From positions 1 through 38,101 of the forward strand of contig WRHL01000008.1 of assembly GCA_009783245.1 (NCBI GenBank): a DNA stretch of 38,101 bases. The letters are read 5' to 3'. How positions within the stretch are numbered: the first letter of the stretch is position 1; each line of letters begins with the position of its first letter. The notes under the pieces were generated by a model. That model had not been told where the DNA came from. It did no database searches and saw only the letters and a program-made list of their open reading frames with translations. Source of the DNA: Coriobacteriia bacterium. Its GTDB lineage: Bacteria > Actinomycetota > Coriobacteriia > Coriobacteriales > UBA8131. Shown in pieces: positions 9,155 through 17,273 of the stretch. The position numbers and the translations under genes are program-made.

Positions 9155-12100
9155 GTGATGAGAGATTCACCCCCAGTCAACAGGATTGCATCCGCCACCT
9201 GGACTCCCTGCTCATCTCTGCAGGGGCTGGTTCAGGGAAGACTTTTACGCTCACCAACAGAATCGCGTATGCACTTTGCACCGAGGACCGCCCTGAAATA
9301 ACCTCGATAAACCAGATCCTGGCAATAACCTTCACTGAGAAGGCGGCTTCTGAGATAAAGAGCCGTGTGCGTTCTGTCTTGCGTGAGCAGGGACTCATCG
9401 ATCAGGCAAGGCTTGTCGATGGGGCGTGGATCTCTACTATCCATGGGCTCAGCCAGCGCATTCTGAGGATACACGCATTGGAGCTTGGGCTAGACCCTGG
9501 TTTCACCGTCCTTGACAACCCTCAGCAACAGCAGTTTCTGGAGGACGCATTCAATACCGTGTTGAGAACCGGGGACGAGGCAGCCCGGCTTTATGAGCGT
9601 CTGGCTGAGGAGTATCGAGGAAAGGATGCTCCATGGGGGATGATCTCAGGAATCATTCATGAGGCAGCATCGGTATCTGGCGGTTTGGCAGCCATCCATC
9701 TTGGCCCAAAGCCGGAAGAGCCTTCCACACTGGCTCGTGAGCTCCTCTGCGCTTACGAGGCCCTCATCGCCATAGCTCCAAGAAAGACTACCTCGCAAAA
9801 GGCAGCTTTAGAGAACAGGCAGAGGTTGATACAGACTCTGGTTGCTTTCATTCAGGGCGGCTCAAATACCTGGAAGGACCTGGAAAGGTTACTCCAAGAT
9901 ATGGAAAGGCCCAGGGTGCAGGGGGAGAGTGCTGCCTGTTCTTTGGCTGTCCAGGTAGCCATAGACAAGGCATACCAAGAGCTGAACCTGGCAAATACGC
10001 TCGAATACAGTAAGGCCCTGCTACAACTGGCAAAAGAGGTACAACAGACATACAAAAGCCTTAAACAAAAGCAGAACTGCATCGATATCTCGGAATCGGT
10101 AGCCCTTGCATTAGAGGCGCTAAAAAAGCACCCCCAGATAGCACAGCGTTACCAAGAGCAGTTCAAGCTTGTAATGGTCGACGAGTTCCAGGACACCAAT
10201 CAGCTGCAGGTAGACTTCATCACCTGCCTGACCCATGACGATAAAAGCAACCTCTGTACAGTTGGTGACGCACAGCAGAGCATCTATCGTTTCCAGGGAG
10301 CAGATGTACAGGTATACCGGAAGCACAAGGAGGATATGAGGAGTAGCAGCGTGAATGCCCGCAGCATTCAGTTGGAAAGGAATTTCAGGAGTCACGAGGA
10401 TGTCCTTTCCTTTGTGCGCACCGTCTGTGGGCAGGAAGGATATTTCCCAGAGGATTTCCTCGATTTGAAGGCAGCCAGGAAGGGCTCAGACTATAAAGGA
10501 AAAACCCCTCGTATTGATGTATCCATGACCACGTATGAGAAGAGGAAGACCGATGCGGTCATCACGGCGGAGGCTCAGGCCATCGCCCGTCGCTTTGATG
10601 AATTGCGCCAGGATGGACACAGCGAGGGAGAGATGGTTCTGCTTTTAGGCAATACTCTCAAAGCAAGAGTTTATGCCCAGGCACTGCGTGATGCAGGTTT
10701 CTCGACGATAGTTGCAGGCGGATCGGGCTTCTACCAAGCACCTGAAGTCCAGCTTTTGGGCCAGTTGCTGCATGCACTCGCAAATCCCGAGAATACGGAG
10801 GCGCTCTATGCGGTTCTCACCAGTGAGCTCTTCACGCTATCTGATGATGACCTATTGGAGATTGCTACGATCATTGATAAAGAGACGGGGTTGGAGAAGA
10901 GAGCCAATTATGGGGCACGCATGTCGGGAGACTCGATCGAAGGAGCTTCCAGCAGGGTGCTTTTCGCTCAAGAACTTCTGAAGGACGCCTGGACTGCTGT
11001 TGGTGCCAGTCGTCCGTCGGATATCCTGCTTGGTGTCCTGGTGGACTCAGGTTGGTTGTTGCGTCTGAAGGGTATGGGGATAGAAGGGCAGGCTGTTTCA
11101 GGTAATCTGCTCAAGTCGCTTCGCACCGTAGAGGACATACAGGCGGAACACGGTTTCGATATTGCTCAAACGGCACAGAGATTCGCTCGACTGGCCGGTG
11201 ACAAGGAGAAGCCGGGGGTATTGGCAACCAGTGAGCACAACGCTGTCCGCATCATGACTATCCATGCGGCAAAAGGCCTGGAATTCCCCCTGGTAGCGGT
11301 CGCGGAGTGTTACGACGTAAGAGGAAAGGAAGAAAGCTTACTTATCGTCAAGGACGGGGAGAGGATCCATCTCTCACTCAAACCCGGTGAGAGCGAAGCT
11401 GAGTGTCCTGTGGTGAAGGACTACCGCTACAACGCGCCTGAAGGCCTGAGCATGGATACCGCTGGTTCGTTAGCTGAGTTCAGAAGTGCGCTGCTGCAAG
11501 GCCAGAGAGAGAACGAGCTTGCTGAACGGAAGCGCGTCCTATACGTCGCGCTTACCCGTGCAAGGGAGGCTTTGTTTGTGTCGATGCGCGCCAAAGCTGA
11601 TAAAAAAGGATTACTACCGGCACCGCTTCAGGAAGTAATCGCTGAGGCGCTGTTCGCAGATGGAGAGTTCCCATATGCGGACGAGCTTGTGGAATATGGC
11701 GGGAGTGAGGCCCTGCGGTATCACTTCCAAGCGACTGACAGTGATTCCAGTGTTTTAGATGAAGATGGATCAGAAGTCGAACAGACAGAGAGGGCAATCC
11801 TGCAGAGGCAGCGGTATATCCTTGAGCTCAGACCTAAGGAAGGGCTCAAATTGTCCATACCTGACAGGCAGACGGGCCTGGTCTCGTACTCCTCGTTAGT
11901 TGCTGGTTATAAAGCTCGGTCTAATAGCGATGCGGCAGAGCTGATTGCAGATACTGATAAGGCGACAGATTTTGGAAGCGCCTTCCATCGACTGGCTCAG
12001 CTGGGCTATCTGCTCTCTCCTGAGCGAGCGCTCGATAAGCTTGAGTCGATTGCCAGGGCCGGTGGGGTGACAGATGTGGCGCGCCTGAGGAGGGCAGCTG

Positions 12101-12474
12101 AGAATTGGTTCTCCTCCAGTGTCTACAGACAGACCCTGGCTTTTGCAGACCCTGCCCCAGAGGTAGCCTTCTGCGTGCCCTACGAGGGAGTGTTCCTGGA
12201 GGGTGCCATCGATCTGCTATGCATGGACAGGGAGAACGCCCGCGCCTTTGTGGTTGATTACAAGACAGGTGGCTCGCCGGACGAAACCCCTGAGGAGCTG
12301 CACAACAGGCATCTTCTCCAGGCACAATGCTACGCTTATTCCCTCCTGAACAGCGGCTTTGAGCAGGTCGACCTGGTATTCGCACGCGTAGAGCAACTTG
12401 ACGGTTTGGGCGATATCCAGCGAGTTGCATATTCTTTCACCGACCTGGGTGGAGGATTCTTGCCTGGAATCTGA
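9145..12474 (+). CDS. addA: AddA-like UvrD/Rep-superfamily helicase-nuclease
   Basis: This 1109-residue ATP-dependent DNA helicase with a RecB-type nuclease tail processes double-strand ends for recombination together with the preceding subunit. Superfamily 1 motifs appear in order: Walker A SAGAGSGKT (25-33), AITFTEKAASEIKSR (Ia), STIHGLSQRIL, MVDEFQDTN (II, about 344-352), GDAQQSIYRFQGAD (III), LERNFRSHEDVL (IV), RIMTIHAAKGLEFPLV (V) and RVLYVALTRARE (VI). The C-terminal nuclease shows EGAIDLL and VVDYKTGG (Asp1038, Lys1040). The length is slightly below Bacillus AddA (about 1230). The ATG lies inside the end of the upstream gene, so the two subunits are co-translated. No Chi-recognition feature can be judged from sequence. 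Confidence 0.9.
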   Translation: MELSDERFTPSQQDCIRHLDSLLISAGAGSGKTFTLTNRIAYALCTEDRPEITSINQILAITFTEKAASEIKSRVRSVLREQGLIDQARLVDGAWISTIHGLSQRILRIHALELGLDPGFTVLDNPQQQQFLEDAFNTVLRTGDEAARLYERLAEEYRGKDAPWGMISGIIHEAASVSGGLAAIHLGPKPEEPSTLARELLCAYEALIAIAPRKTTSQKAALENRQRLIQTLVAFIQGGSNTWKDLERLLQDMERPRVQGESAACSLAVQVAIDKAYQELNLANTLEYSKALLQLAKEVQQTYKSLKQKQNCIDISESVALALEALKKHPQIAQRYQEQFKLVMVDEFQDTNQLQVDFITCLTHDDKSNLCTVGDAQQSIYRFQGADVQVYRKHKEDMRSSSVNARSIQLERNFRSHEDVLSFVRTVCGQEGYFPEDFLDLKAARKGSDYKGKTPRIDVSMTTYEKRKTDAVITAEAQAIARRFDELRQDGHSEGEMVLLLGNTLKARVYAQALRDAGFSTIVAGGSGFYQAPEVQLLGQLLHALANPENTEALYAVLTSELFTLSDDDLLEIATIIDKETGLEKRANYGARMSGDSIEGASSRVLFAQELLKDAWTAVGASRPSDILLGVLVDSGWLLRLKGMGIEGQAVSGNLLKSLRTVEDIQAEHGFDIAQTAQRFARLAGDKEKPGVLATSEHNAVRIMTIHAAKGLEFPLVAVAECYDVRGKEESLLIVKDGERIHLSLKPGESEAECPVVKDYRYNAPEGLSMDTAGSLAEFRSALLQGQRENELAERKRVLYVALTRAREALFVSMRAKADKKGLLPAPLQEVIAEALFADGEFPYADELVEYGGSEALRYHFQATDSDSSVLDEDGSEVEQTERAILQRQRYILELRPKEGLKLSIPDRQTGLVSYSSLVAGYKARSNSDAAELIADTDKATDFGSAFHRLAQLGYLLSPERALDKLESIARAGGVTDVARLRRAAENWFSSSVYRQTLAFADPAPEVAFCVPYEGVFLEGAIDLLCMDRENARAFVVDYKTGGSPDETPEELHNRHLLQAQCYAYSLLNSGFEQVDLVFARVEQLDGLGDIQRVAYSFTDLGGGFLPGI

Positions 12475-12488
12475 CTATCCTATGCAAC

Positions 12489-12513
12489 GATATCAACCGC
12501 GCGGGGTGATATC
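12489..12513. terminator. Hairpin between convergent genes
   Basis: Perfect 7-bp arms GATATCA and TGATATC flank an 11-base GC-rich loop, between the end of addA (12474, plus) and the end of the lipoprotein gene (12520, minus). Neither strand has a clear T-run after it, so it is at best a weak or factor-assisted bidirectional terminator. Confidence 0.35.
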
Positions 12514-12519
12514 AGTGGT

Positions 12520-12960
12520 TTATCTCCAATAATACAGATTAAGCTCTAACAGCAGTTCTGGTACAGGTAGGCCCTCATTCTCCAGATAGCTCTCTTCTAT
12601 CCAGTTACCATTCACCTGTTTGAGGATGTAAATACCGGTATCCCCGCTAATGGCCCAGAGGATATCAGTGCCATCGTCTGCCCAGATGATGTAGTTGTGA
12701 TCGCGATACCTGAATGTGACATCGGAGACATACTCAGAGCCGTCAGCCTGAGAAGCTATCACCATGCGAAAGCAGTTGGTGTTCTCGTTATCGATAAACC
12801 TCATTTCAGAAACAACATAAAGACCTGAGGATGATGTGATAGGGTTGTCCTCACGCAACAGATCGTCAGAGTATCTGGGGTCATCTCGGTTTGTCCCACA
12901 TGAGGCCAAGAGTGACACTGCACAGATCACTACCAGGAGAGCGCACAACGTTTTCTTCAT
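12520..12960 (-). CDS. Small predicted lipoprotein of unknown function
   Basis: This is a 146-residue protein with a typical lipoprotein signal: positively charged MKKT, a hydrophobic stretch, then the lipobox LLASC with the lipidated cysteine at 21. The mature part is about 125 residues and aromatic-rich. It includes FRYRDHNYIIWADDG and ILWAISGDTGIYIL, suggesting a small beta-rich extracytoplasmic domain. I know no family for it. The reading frame extends upstream to 13005, but the signal peptide fixes the start at ATG 12960, which has TGGTGG a few bases upstream. It begins 20 bases after the oleC-like stop codon, so it is probably the last gene of that transcript. A role in the ole pathway is only suggested by position. 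Confidence 0.72.
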   Translation of the reverse strand: MKKTLCALLVVICAVSLLASCGTNRDDPRYSDDLLREDNPITSSSGLYVVSEMRFIDNENTNCFRMVIASQADGSEYVSDVTFRYRDHNYIIWADDGTDILWAISGDTGIYILKQVNGNWIEESYLENEGLPVPELLLELNLYYWR

Positions 12961-12980
12961 GAGTACCACCAAGTCGCAGG

Positions 12981-14501
12981 TTAGGAATGTTGCTCTTCTG
13001 CCCATTTGCAGAGGAGGAGGCTGTCGATCTTGATGTTGTGTCTGACGTCCACGGGGAAGGATCTCTTGAGGTAAAAACGCTCGATCAGGCGGGTATGTTC
13101 GTATCTGTCGCGTATCTCGTGCAGTTCCTTCAGCAGGGTCTCGGTCATCTTGGTGCTGCCGTTCCTTAACTCGACTACCAGGGCAGGGACGATCCGGCCA
13201 TTGATACGGGGACCAACCAGTGCGCTTCGCCTAACCTCAGGATGGCGGTTGAAAACGGTCTCACAGGGAACGGGATACATCCGCTCTTCTCCCACATCCA
13301 CAACATGGCTCCTGCGGCCCCAGAACCATATGTGGCCCTGCTCATCGATCCTGCCTACGTCGCCTACCTTGTGCCAGAGCCTCCCGTCGATATCCAGCTT
13401 ACTCTCTTGTGTCGCCGCTTCCTCGTTGTAGTATTCCCGTGTCACGGTGTCTCCTGCGACTATGATCTCGTCCTTGCCAAAGATCCTCACCTCAACAGAA
13501 GGGACGGCCTTTCCCACACATACGCCAGCGCCCTCAAGCGTCAGTGCAGCCGTATCTTGCAGCACGGTCTGGCCCGAGATGTTCGAGATAGGCAATGACT
13601 CGGTTGCCCCGTAGGGGGTATAAGTGGTTCCATTTGGCAGTATCTTCTCCCACTTCTCATGCATACCCACCTCAACAGGCGCGCCGAACATGACAAGGTA
13701 CCTGAGGGACGGAAGCTGGATACCTCGTGCGTTACAGTAATCGGCAACCTTAGTCCAGATGGCGGGGGAACCCGCCGCAAAGGTGGTCTGCTGCTCCAAC
13801 ATGCCTGCCACCAGCTCCTGAGGGTCGGTTCTTGAGGGGTGGGTCGAATCCATCTGCGGTATGCAGGAGGTCATACCCATGGCTATGGTGAAGAAGCTGA
13901 ACAGGGGGAAACAGGGACAATCAACATCATCGGAAGTCAGGTTGAACATCTCCTGAAGCAGCCTGGTCTGCGTTATGAATATCTTATGGGTATAGACAAC
14001 CCCTTTGGGCTTGCCGGTCCCGCCCGAGGTGAACAGGATGGCCGCCATCTCATCTGCAGGGGCATCGTACTTCTCAAAGCAGGGGCTCTCATCCTTTGAT
14101 GCTTCCAGCAACTTGGTGCAATCCAACTTGATGCTGACCTGCTTGAAGCTTCTCCTGAACACCAGCGACAGTATGCGGATGAAAGGGACAGCGACCATAG
14201 CTTGGGGAACCACTTCAGAAACCGCCCTGAGAAGGTTCTTCAAGCCCATCCCCGGGTCAATGAAGATGGGGATGGCGCCTACCTTGAAGAGGGCGAACGT
14301 GGTAGCAGGAAGTTCTATGGACGGTTGTATGAAGAGCAGGACCTTTGTGCCCTGCCTGATTCCGCGTTTTATGAACAGGTTCGCGAACCGGTTTATGGTC
14401 TCGTCGAGCTCTTTGAAGCTCACCTTCTTGTCGTTAAAGACAATAGCCGTCTTGTGTGGAAGCTCTTCCGCCTGCCTCTCAAGCAATGACGCGGTATTCA
14501 T
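12981..14501 (-). CDS. oleC: OleC-like AMP-dependent ligase (beta-lactone synthetase)
   Basis: This 506-residue ANL-superfamily enzyme has adenylation motifs ILFTSGGTGKPKGVVYTHK (A3), YTPYGATESLPI (A5) and VGDVGRIDEQGHIWFWGRRS (A7/A8). Features I associate with OleC rather than ordinary acyl-CoA ligases are FIDPGMGLKNLL near residue 80, CFPLFSFFTIAMG, VGEERMYPVPCE and the C-terminal FPVDVRHNIKID. OleC activates a long-chain beta-hydroxy acid with ATP and closes it to a beta-lactone, the penultimate step of head-to-head olefin synthesis. Its ATG overlaps the oleB-like stop by four bases, so the two are coupled; in some Actinobacteria they are fused as OleBC. A general fatty-acid ligase is the main alternative, but the OleB neighbour argues against it. 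No OleA or OleD lies in this window. Confidence 0.83.
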   Translation of the reverse strand: MNTASLLERQAEELPHKTAIVFNDKKVSFKELDETINRFANLFIKRGIRQGTKVLLFIQPSIELPATTFALFKVGAIPIFIDPGMGLKNLLRAVSEVVPQAMVAVPFIRILSLVFRRSFKQVSIKLDCTKLLEASKDESPCFEKYDAPADEMAAILFTSGGTGKPKGVVYTHKIFITQTRLLQEMFNLTSDDVDCPCFPLFSFFTIAMGMTSCIPQMDSTHPSRTDPQELVAGMLEQQTTFAAGSPAIWTKVADYCNARGIQLPSLRYLVMFGAPVEVGMHEKWEKILPNGTTYTPYGATESLPISNISGQTVLQDTAALTLEGAGVCVGKAVPSVEVRIFGKDEIIVAGDTVTREYYNEEAATQESKLDIDGRLWHKVGDVGRIDEQGHIWFWGRRSHVVDVGEERMYPVPCETVFNRHPEVRRSALVGPRINGRIVPALVVELRNGSTKMTETLLKELHEIRDRYEHTRLIERFYLKRSFPVDVRHNIKIDSLLLCKWAEEQHS

Positions 14502-15325
14502 CTGATAAACTCCTCGATCTCGCGGAGGGCATCCTCAAAGACATCCTCAAGGATGTAATGCCCGGCGTTCTCAAATAGCCTGGTCTTGGCATGGGGAAAG
14601 TATTCCTTCCAACGGTCAAAGAAATGCTCCGTGAAACAGAAGTCCTGCTTTCCCCAAAGTATCAACAGGTCCGCCTTGATATCAGGGAGCCTGGATTCTA
14701 TGGAGTCAAGCAAAGCCCTGGTCCGGTGCCCTTGCTCCAGAGGGATATCCTGCAAAAAGGAATCAATGCCGATCCTCTCGTCATAGGAGCCATAGGGGAG
14801 CAGGTAAGCCTGCCTCACTTCCTTAGTCAGCTTTGTGGTGGTTGTCATCCGGGTTGCTGCCTGCGCAAACAGGTTCAGTCGCCGTACCAAGAACCGCCCC
14901 AGGACACCTCTGCAAACACTGATCCTCCTGGGAATCTTCGCGTCAAAGAACGCAGAGGAATTCAGGACAACTATCTTCTTGATCTTCTCGCTGTGCTTAA
15001 CCACATAACCAAAACCAATGGGGCCTCCCCAGTCGTGGACAACAAGGATGATGTCCTTCAGACGCAGATGCTCAACGAGCCTTTCGATGTTCTCGATATG
15101 GAAGGCAAGGTGGTAGTCTGCATCCTGCGGTTTATCCGAGAAACCCATACCTATGTGATCAGGGGCAATCACCCTGTTAGTCTTCGAGAGGCTGTTTATA
15201 AGGTTCCGATAAAAGAAAGACCAGGAGGGGTTGCCATGCAAGAGGAGGACGGCATCGCCTACACCCTGGTCGATATAGTGCATGCGCATCCCATCGATAT
15301 TCAGATAGTTAACAGGTTCCACCAT
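14498..15325 (-). CDS. oleB: OleB-like alpha/beta hydrolase (beta-lactone decarboxylase)
   Basis: This 275-residue protein has the haloalkane-dehalogenase type of alpha/beta-hydrolase fold. The oxyanion region is LLLHGNPSWSFFYR (Asn32). The nucleophile elbow is VVHDWGGPIGFG, with Asp98 instead of serine and Trp99 next to it. A possible acid is Asp228 in LWGKQD, and the catalytic His266 is in NAGHYILED. OleB uses this Asp-type fold to decarboxylate cis-beta-lactones to cis-olefins. Alternatives are a haloalkane dehalogenase or epoxide hydrolase. The 4-base coupling to an OleC-like gene makes OleB much more likely. The ATG at 15325 has a poor Shine-Dalgarno. Upstream is a 98-base gap carrying the palindromes at 15351 and 15386, suggesting its own promoter. 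Confidence 0.8.
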   Translation of the reverse strand: MVEPVNYLNIDGMRMHYIDQGVGDAVLLLHGNPSWSFFYRNLINSLSKTNRVIAPDHIGMGFSDKPQDADYHLAFHIENIERLVEHLRLKDIILVVHDWGGPIGFGYVVKHSEKIKKIVVLNSSAFFDAKIPRRISVCRGVLGRFLVRRLNLFAQAATRMTTTTKLTKEVRQAYLLPYGSYDERIGIDSFLQDIPLEQGHRTRALLDSIESRLPDIKADLLILWGKQDFCFTEHFFDRWKEYFPHAKTRLFENAGHYILEDVFEDALREIEEFIR

Positions 15326-15337
15326 TTACAACCACTC

Positions 15338-15343
15338 ATAGTA
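15338..15343 (-). promoter_or_regulatory. Possible -10 box (TACTAT, minus strand) for oleBC
   Basis: On the minus strand TACTAT ends 12 bases before the oleB ATG, predicting a leader of only about 6 bases. The first palindrome (15351-15362) would fall in the -35/-10 spacer. No strong -35 is visible, so this is tentative. Confidence 0.3.
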
Positions 15344-15350
15344 CGGAAAA

Positions 15351-15397
15351 GGAACCGGTTCCCCTCCACCATTTCTGATAAACAGGGAACCGGTTTT
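15351..15397. promoter_or_regulatory. Two palindromic sites (GGAACCGGTTCC-type) upstream of oleB
   Basis: A perfect 12-bp palindrome GGAACCGGTTCC is at 15351-15362. A second copy, GGAACCGGTT followed by TT, is at 15386-15397, with centres 35 bp apart. A half-site GGTTCC is just inside oleB (15315-15320). Neither copy is followed by a T-run, so they look like operator sites for a dimeric repressor or activator rather than terminators. Confidence 0.55.
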
Positions 15398-15423
15398 CAA
15401 TCAGTTTATCCTATTATGGCGTA

Positions 15424-15774
15424 CTAGCTCCACTTGAGGACAACGCCGGTGCCTGCCTCAGGGTAGGACCAGTCGATGGCGCCAACGGTACATACGTACT
15501 GGCAGATGCCACATTCCATGCAGTTTGTCATGCCAAAGGCCCAAACCGCCTTGCCGTCTATCATCTCATAAGCGCCGCCTGGGCAGAGCGTATAGCAGAT
15601 AGCGCAGGCATCACCTATGCATTTATCTGCGTCGACAAAGATATGCTCCTTGGTCTTTGGGATCATCTCGAACTTGCCATCCAGGTAATCGCGAACCTTC
15701 TTACCAGCGAATTTCTCACCATAAAGCAAGCCGGGGTTTCCTCTGTAGTGATCTTTTGCACCTAAAACACTCAT
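15424..15774 (-). CDS. fixX: FixX-type ferredoxin partner of electron-transfer flavoprotein dehydrogenase
   Basis: This 116-residue protein carries two cysteine clusters: C52-x4-C57-x2-C60-x3-C64 (CIGDACAICYTLC) and C85-x2-C88-x2-C91-x3-C95 (CMECGICQYVC). The C-terminal IDWSYPEAGTGVVLKWS fits the FixX signature WxYPxGGxGV. In the FixABCX complex, FixX holds iron-sulfur clusters that pass electrons between FixC and quinone or ferredoxin. Here it follows the FixC-like gene by 47 bases with a good ribosome site (AGGAG, 7 bases before ATG), so the pair is surely an operon. FixA and FixB (EtfBA) are not in this window. Confidence 0.85.
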   Translation of the reverse strand: MSVLGAKDHYRGNPGLLYGEKFAGKKVRDYLDGKFEMIPKTKEHIFVDADKCIGDACAICYTLCPGGAYEMIDGKAVWAFGMTNCMECGICQYVCTVGAIDWSYPEAGTGVVLKWS

Positions 15775-15821
15775 ATTACACTCCTGTTCTCGTAGTCATT
15801 GACCGCTTGACCTCATGGATG

Positions 15822-17174
15822 CTAATCACCGGAGAGAAGGGCCATCATGTCGCCGGCTTTCCTGACGCCGGTCCTCAGGATCCCCTCCATCGCGCCTACT
15901 ATTACCGGCAGCTCGCCCATCACAGGAAGGAACTTCGGCAGCATGCCGCCGATGATGGCCGGATAGGCATAGTTCTCGAACTTCTTCTGGAAGAAGAAGT
16001 TCATGGCCTCGTCCATCGCATCGATTACCACATCGATGCTGCCGTTGCGCATGACCCTGTTGACCTCGGGAACGTTGTCGTCGGCAATCCAGGTCTCTTT
16101 CCAGCGCGCCTCGAACTCAGCGAACTTCTCCAGTGAGTAATCCTTCTCCTTGACCATCTCAGCAGCGAGCTTGCCGGCGATTATGCCCTGCATCTGCGCA
16201 CAGTTTGCGCCGAAGTTGTCCAGAGGCTGGGCGAATCCACCTGCGTCGCCCATGATCATCATGCCCTTCATGTAGCTCTTCTTCACGTAGCCCACCAGGT
16301 CGCCGGAGGCAAGGCAATGGAAGTTGCAATAGACAAAATCAGAGGCATCCAGGATGTTCTTGTACGGTGGCATATTGAGCATCCACTGTGCACGCTGATG
16401 GATGTTGGTCTTGTTGGCGATCATCTCTGCGAGGCATTGGTAGATGATCAGATTGATGGTGCCATCACGTCCCGGCTCGCATACACAGTGAGCGCCCCAG
16501 AACTCTGGCCTGTTGCCCGCAAAGATGGGGAATGCGCCGTAATCGACCTCATTGCCCTCATCATCAAAGTAGGTGTTCATCAGTTTGCGGAGCTCGTCGG
16601 GGTCACCCTTGAAGATGTACTTCAGGCCCAACATGACCTTGTCGGGTCCCCAGTTGGTCAAACCGGTCCTCCGCCCGAGGATGGCGTGCAGACCCGAGCA
16701 GTCCATGACGATAGGAGCCAGGAAGTCGCCCTTGTCGGACTTGACACCGATAACGCGATCGCCGTCCCAGATGGCATCGCTGACCGTAGCACAGACGATC
16801 TCTGCGCCGGATTTCTTGCATTCCTCTGCAACCCAGGGGTCGGTCTCATTGCGGAATACCGTCTGCATCTCATACATGGTCTCAGCGCCAGGCTGAACGA
16901 TCATGCCGTAGAATTTATAGTCGTTATCAGGAGTCCAGGCAAACTGAACGCCCCCGAGCTTGATGTGTCCATCGAGGAAATCCTGATCCTTGAAACCGGG
17001 CCAGCACTCCTCCATGAAGCTCTTGAAGAAATAGCTTCCCGACATGTTCTTCTGGCCAGGGATAGCTGCACGCTCTAAGATGACGACCTTTGCGCCACCC
17101 AGTGCAGCATGTTTAGCCGCCAGTGTTCCCGACGGTCCTGCTCCAACAATAACGACATCGTAGTTCTCTGCCAT
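15822..17174 (-). CDS. fixC: FixC-like FAD-dependent oxidoreductase
   Basis: This 450-residue flavoprotein of the FixC/ETF-quinone oxidoreductase/geranylgeranyl reductase superfamily has an N-terminal Rossmann motif, DVVIVGAGPSGTLAAKHAAL (residues 6-25), and the acidic end of strand 2, VVILERA. A second FAD motif, MGDAGGFAQPLDNFGAN, is at about 307-323. The length fits FixC (about 430). The ATG at 17174 has an ideal AAGGAGG six bases upstream; longer in-frame readings to 17228 lack this. FixX directly downstream marks it as an electron-transfer dehydrogenase rather than a lone lipid reductase, although reduction of a prenyl or unsaturated lipid substrate remains possible, given the SCP2-like gene before it and oleBC after it. 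The electron donor is not evident. Confidence 0.82.
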   Translation of the reverse strand: MAENYDVVIVGAGPSGTLAAKHAALGGAKVVILERAAIPGQKNMSGSYFFKSFMEECWPGFKDQDFLDGHIKLGGVQFAWTPDNDYKFYGMIVQPGAETMYEMQTVFRNETDPWVAEECKKSGAEIVCATVSDAIWDGDRVIGVKSDKGDFLAPIVMDCSGLHAILGRRTGLTNWGPDKVMLGLKYIFKGDPDELRKLMNTYFDDEGNEVDYGAFPIFAGNRPEFWGAHCVCEPGRDGTINLIIYQCLAEMIANKTNIHQRAQWMLNMPPYKNILDASDFVYCNFHCLASGDLVGYVKKSYMKGMMIMGDAGGFAQPLDNFGANCAQMQGIIAGKLAAEMVKEKDYSLEKFAEFEARWKETWIADDNVPEVNRVMRNGSIDVVIDAMDEAMNFFFQKKFENYAYPAIIGGMLPKFLPVMGELPVIVGAMEGILRTGVRKAGDMMALLSGD

Positions 17175-17273
17175 ATTGACCTCCTTCTTGAGGCTCGAAA
17201 CGTATCTCTGTGTGTACGAGCGTTGCATTACCTGAACCGAGGGTTCCCGAATCCTCCTTTCTTCTTTGAAAAT

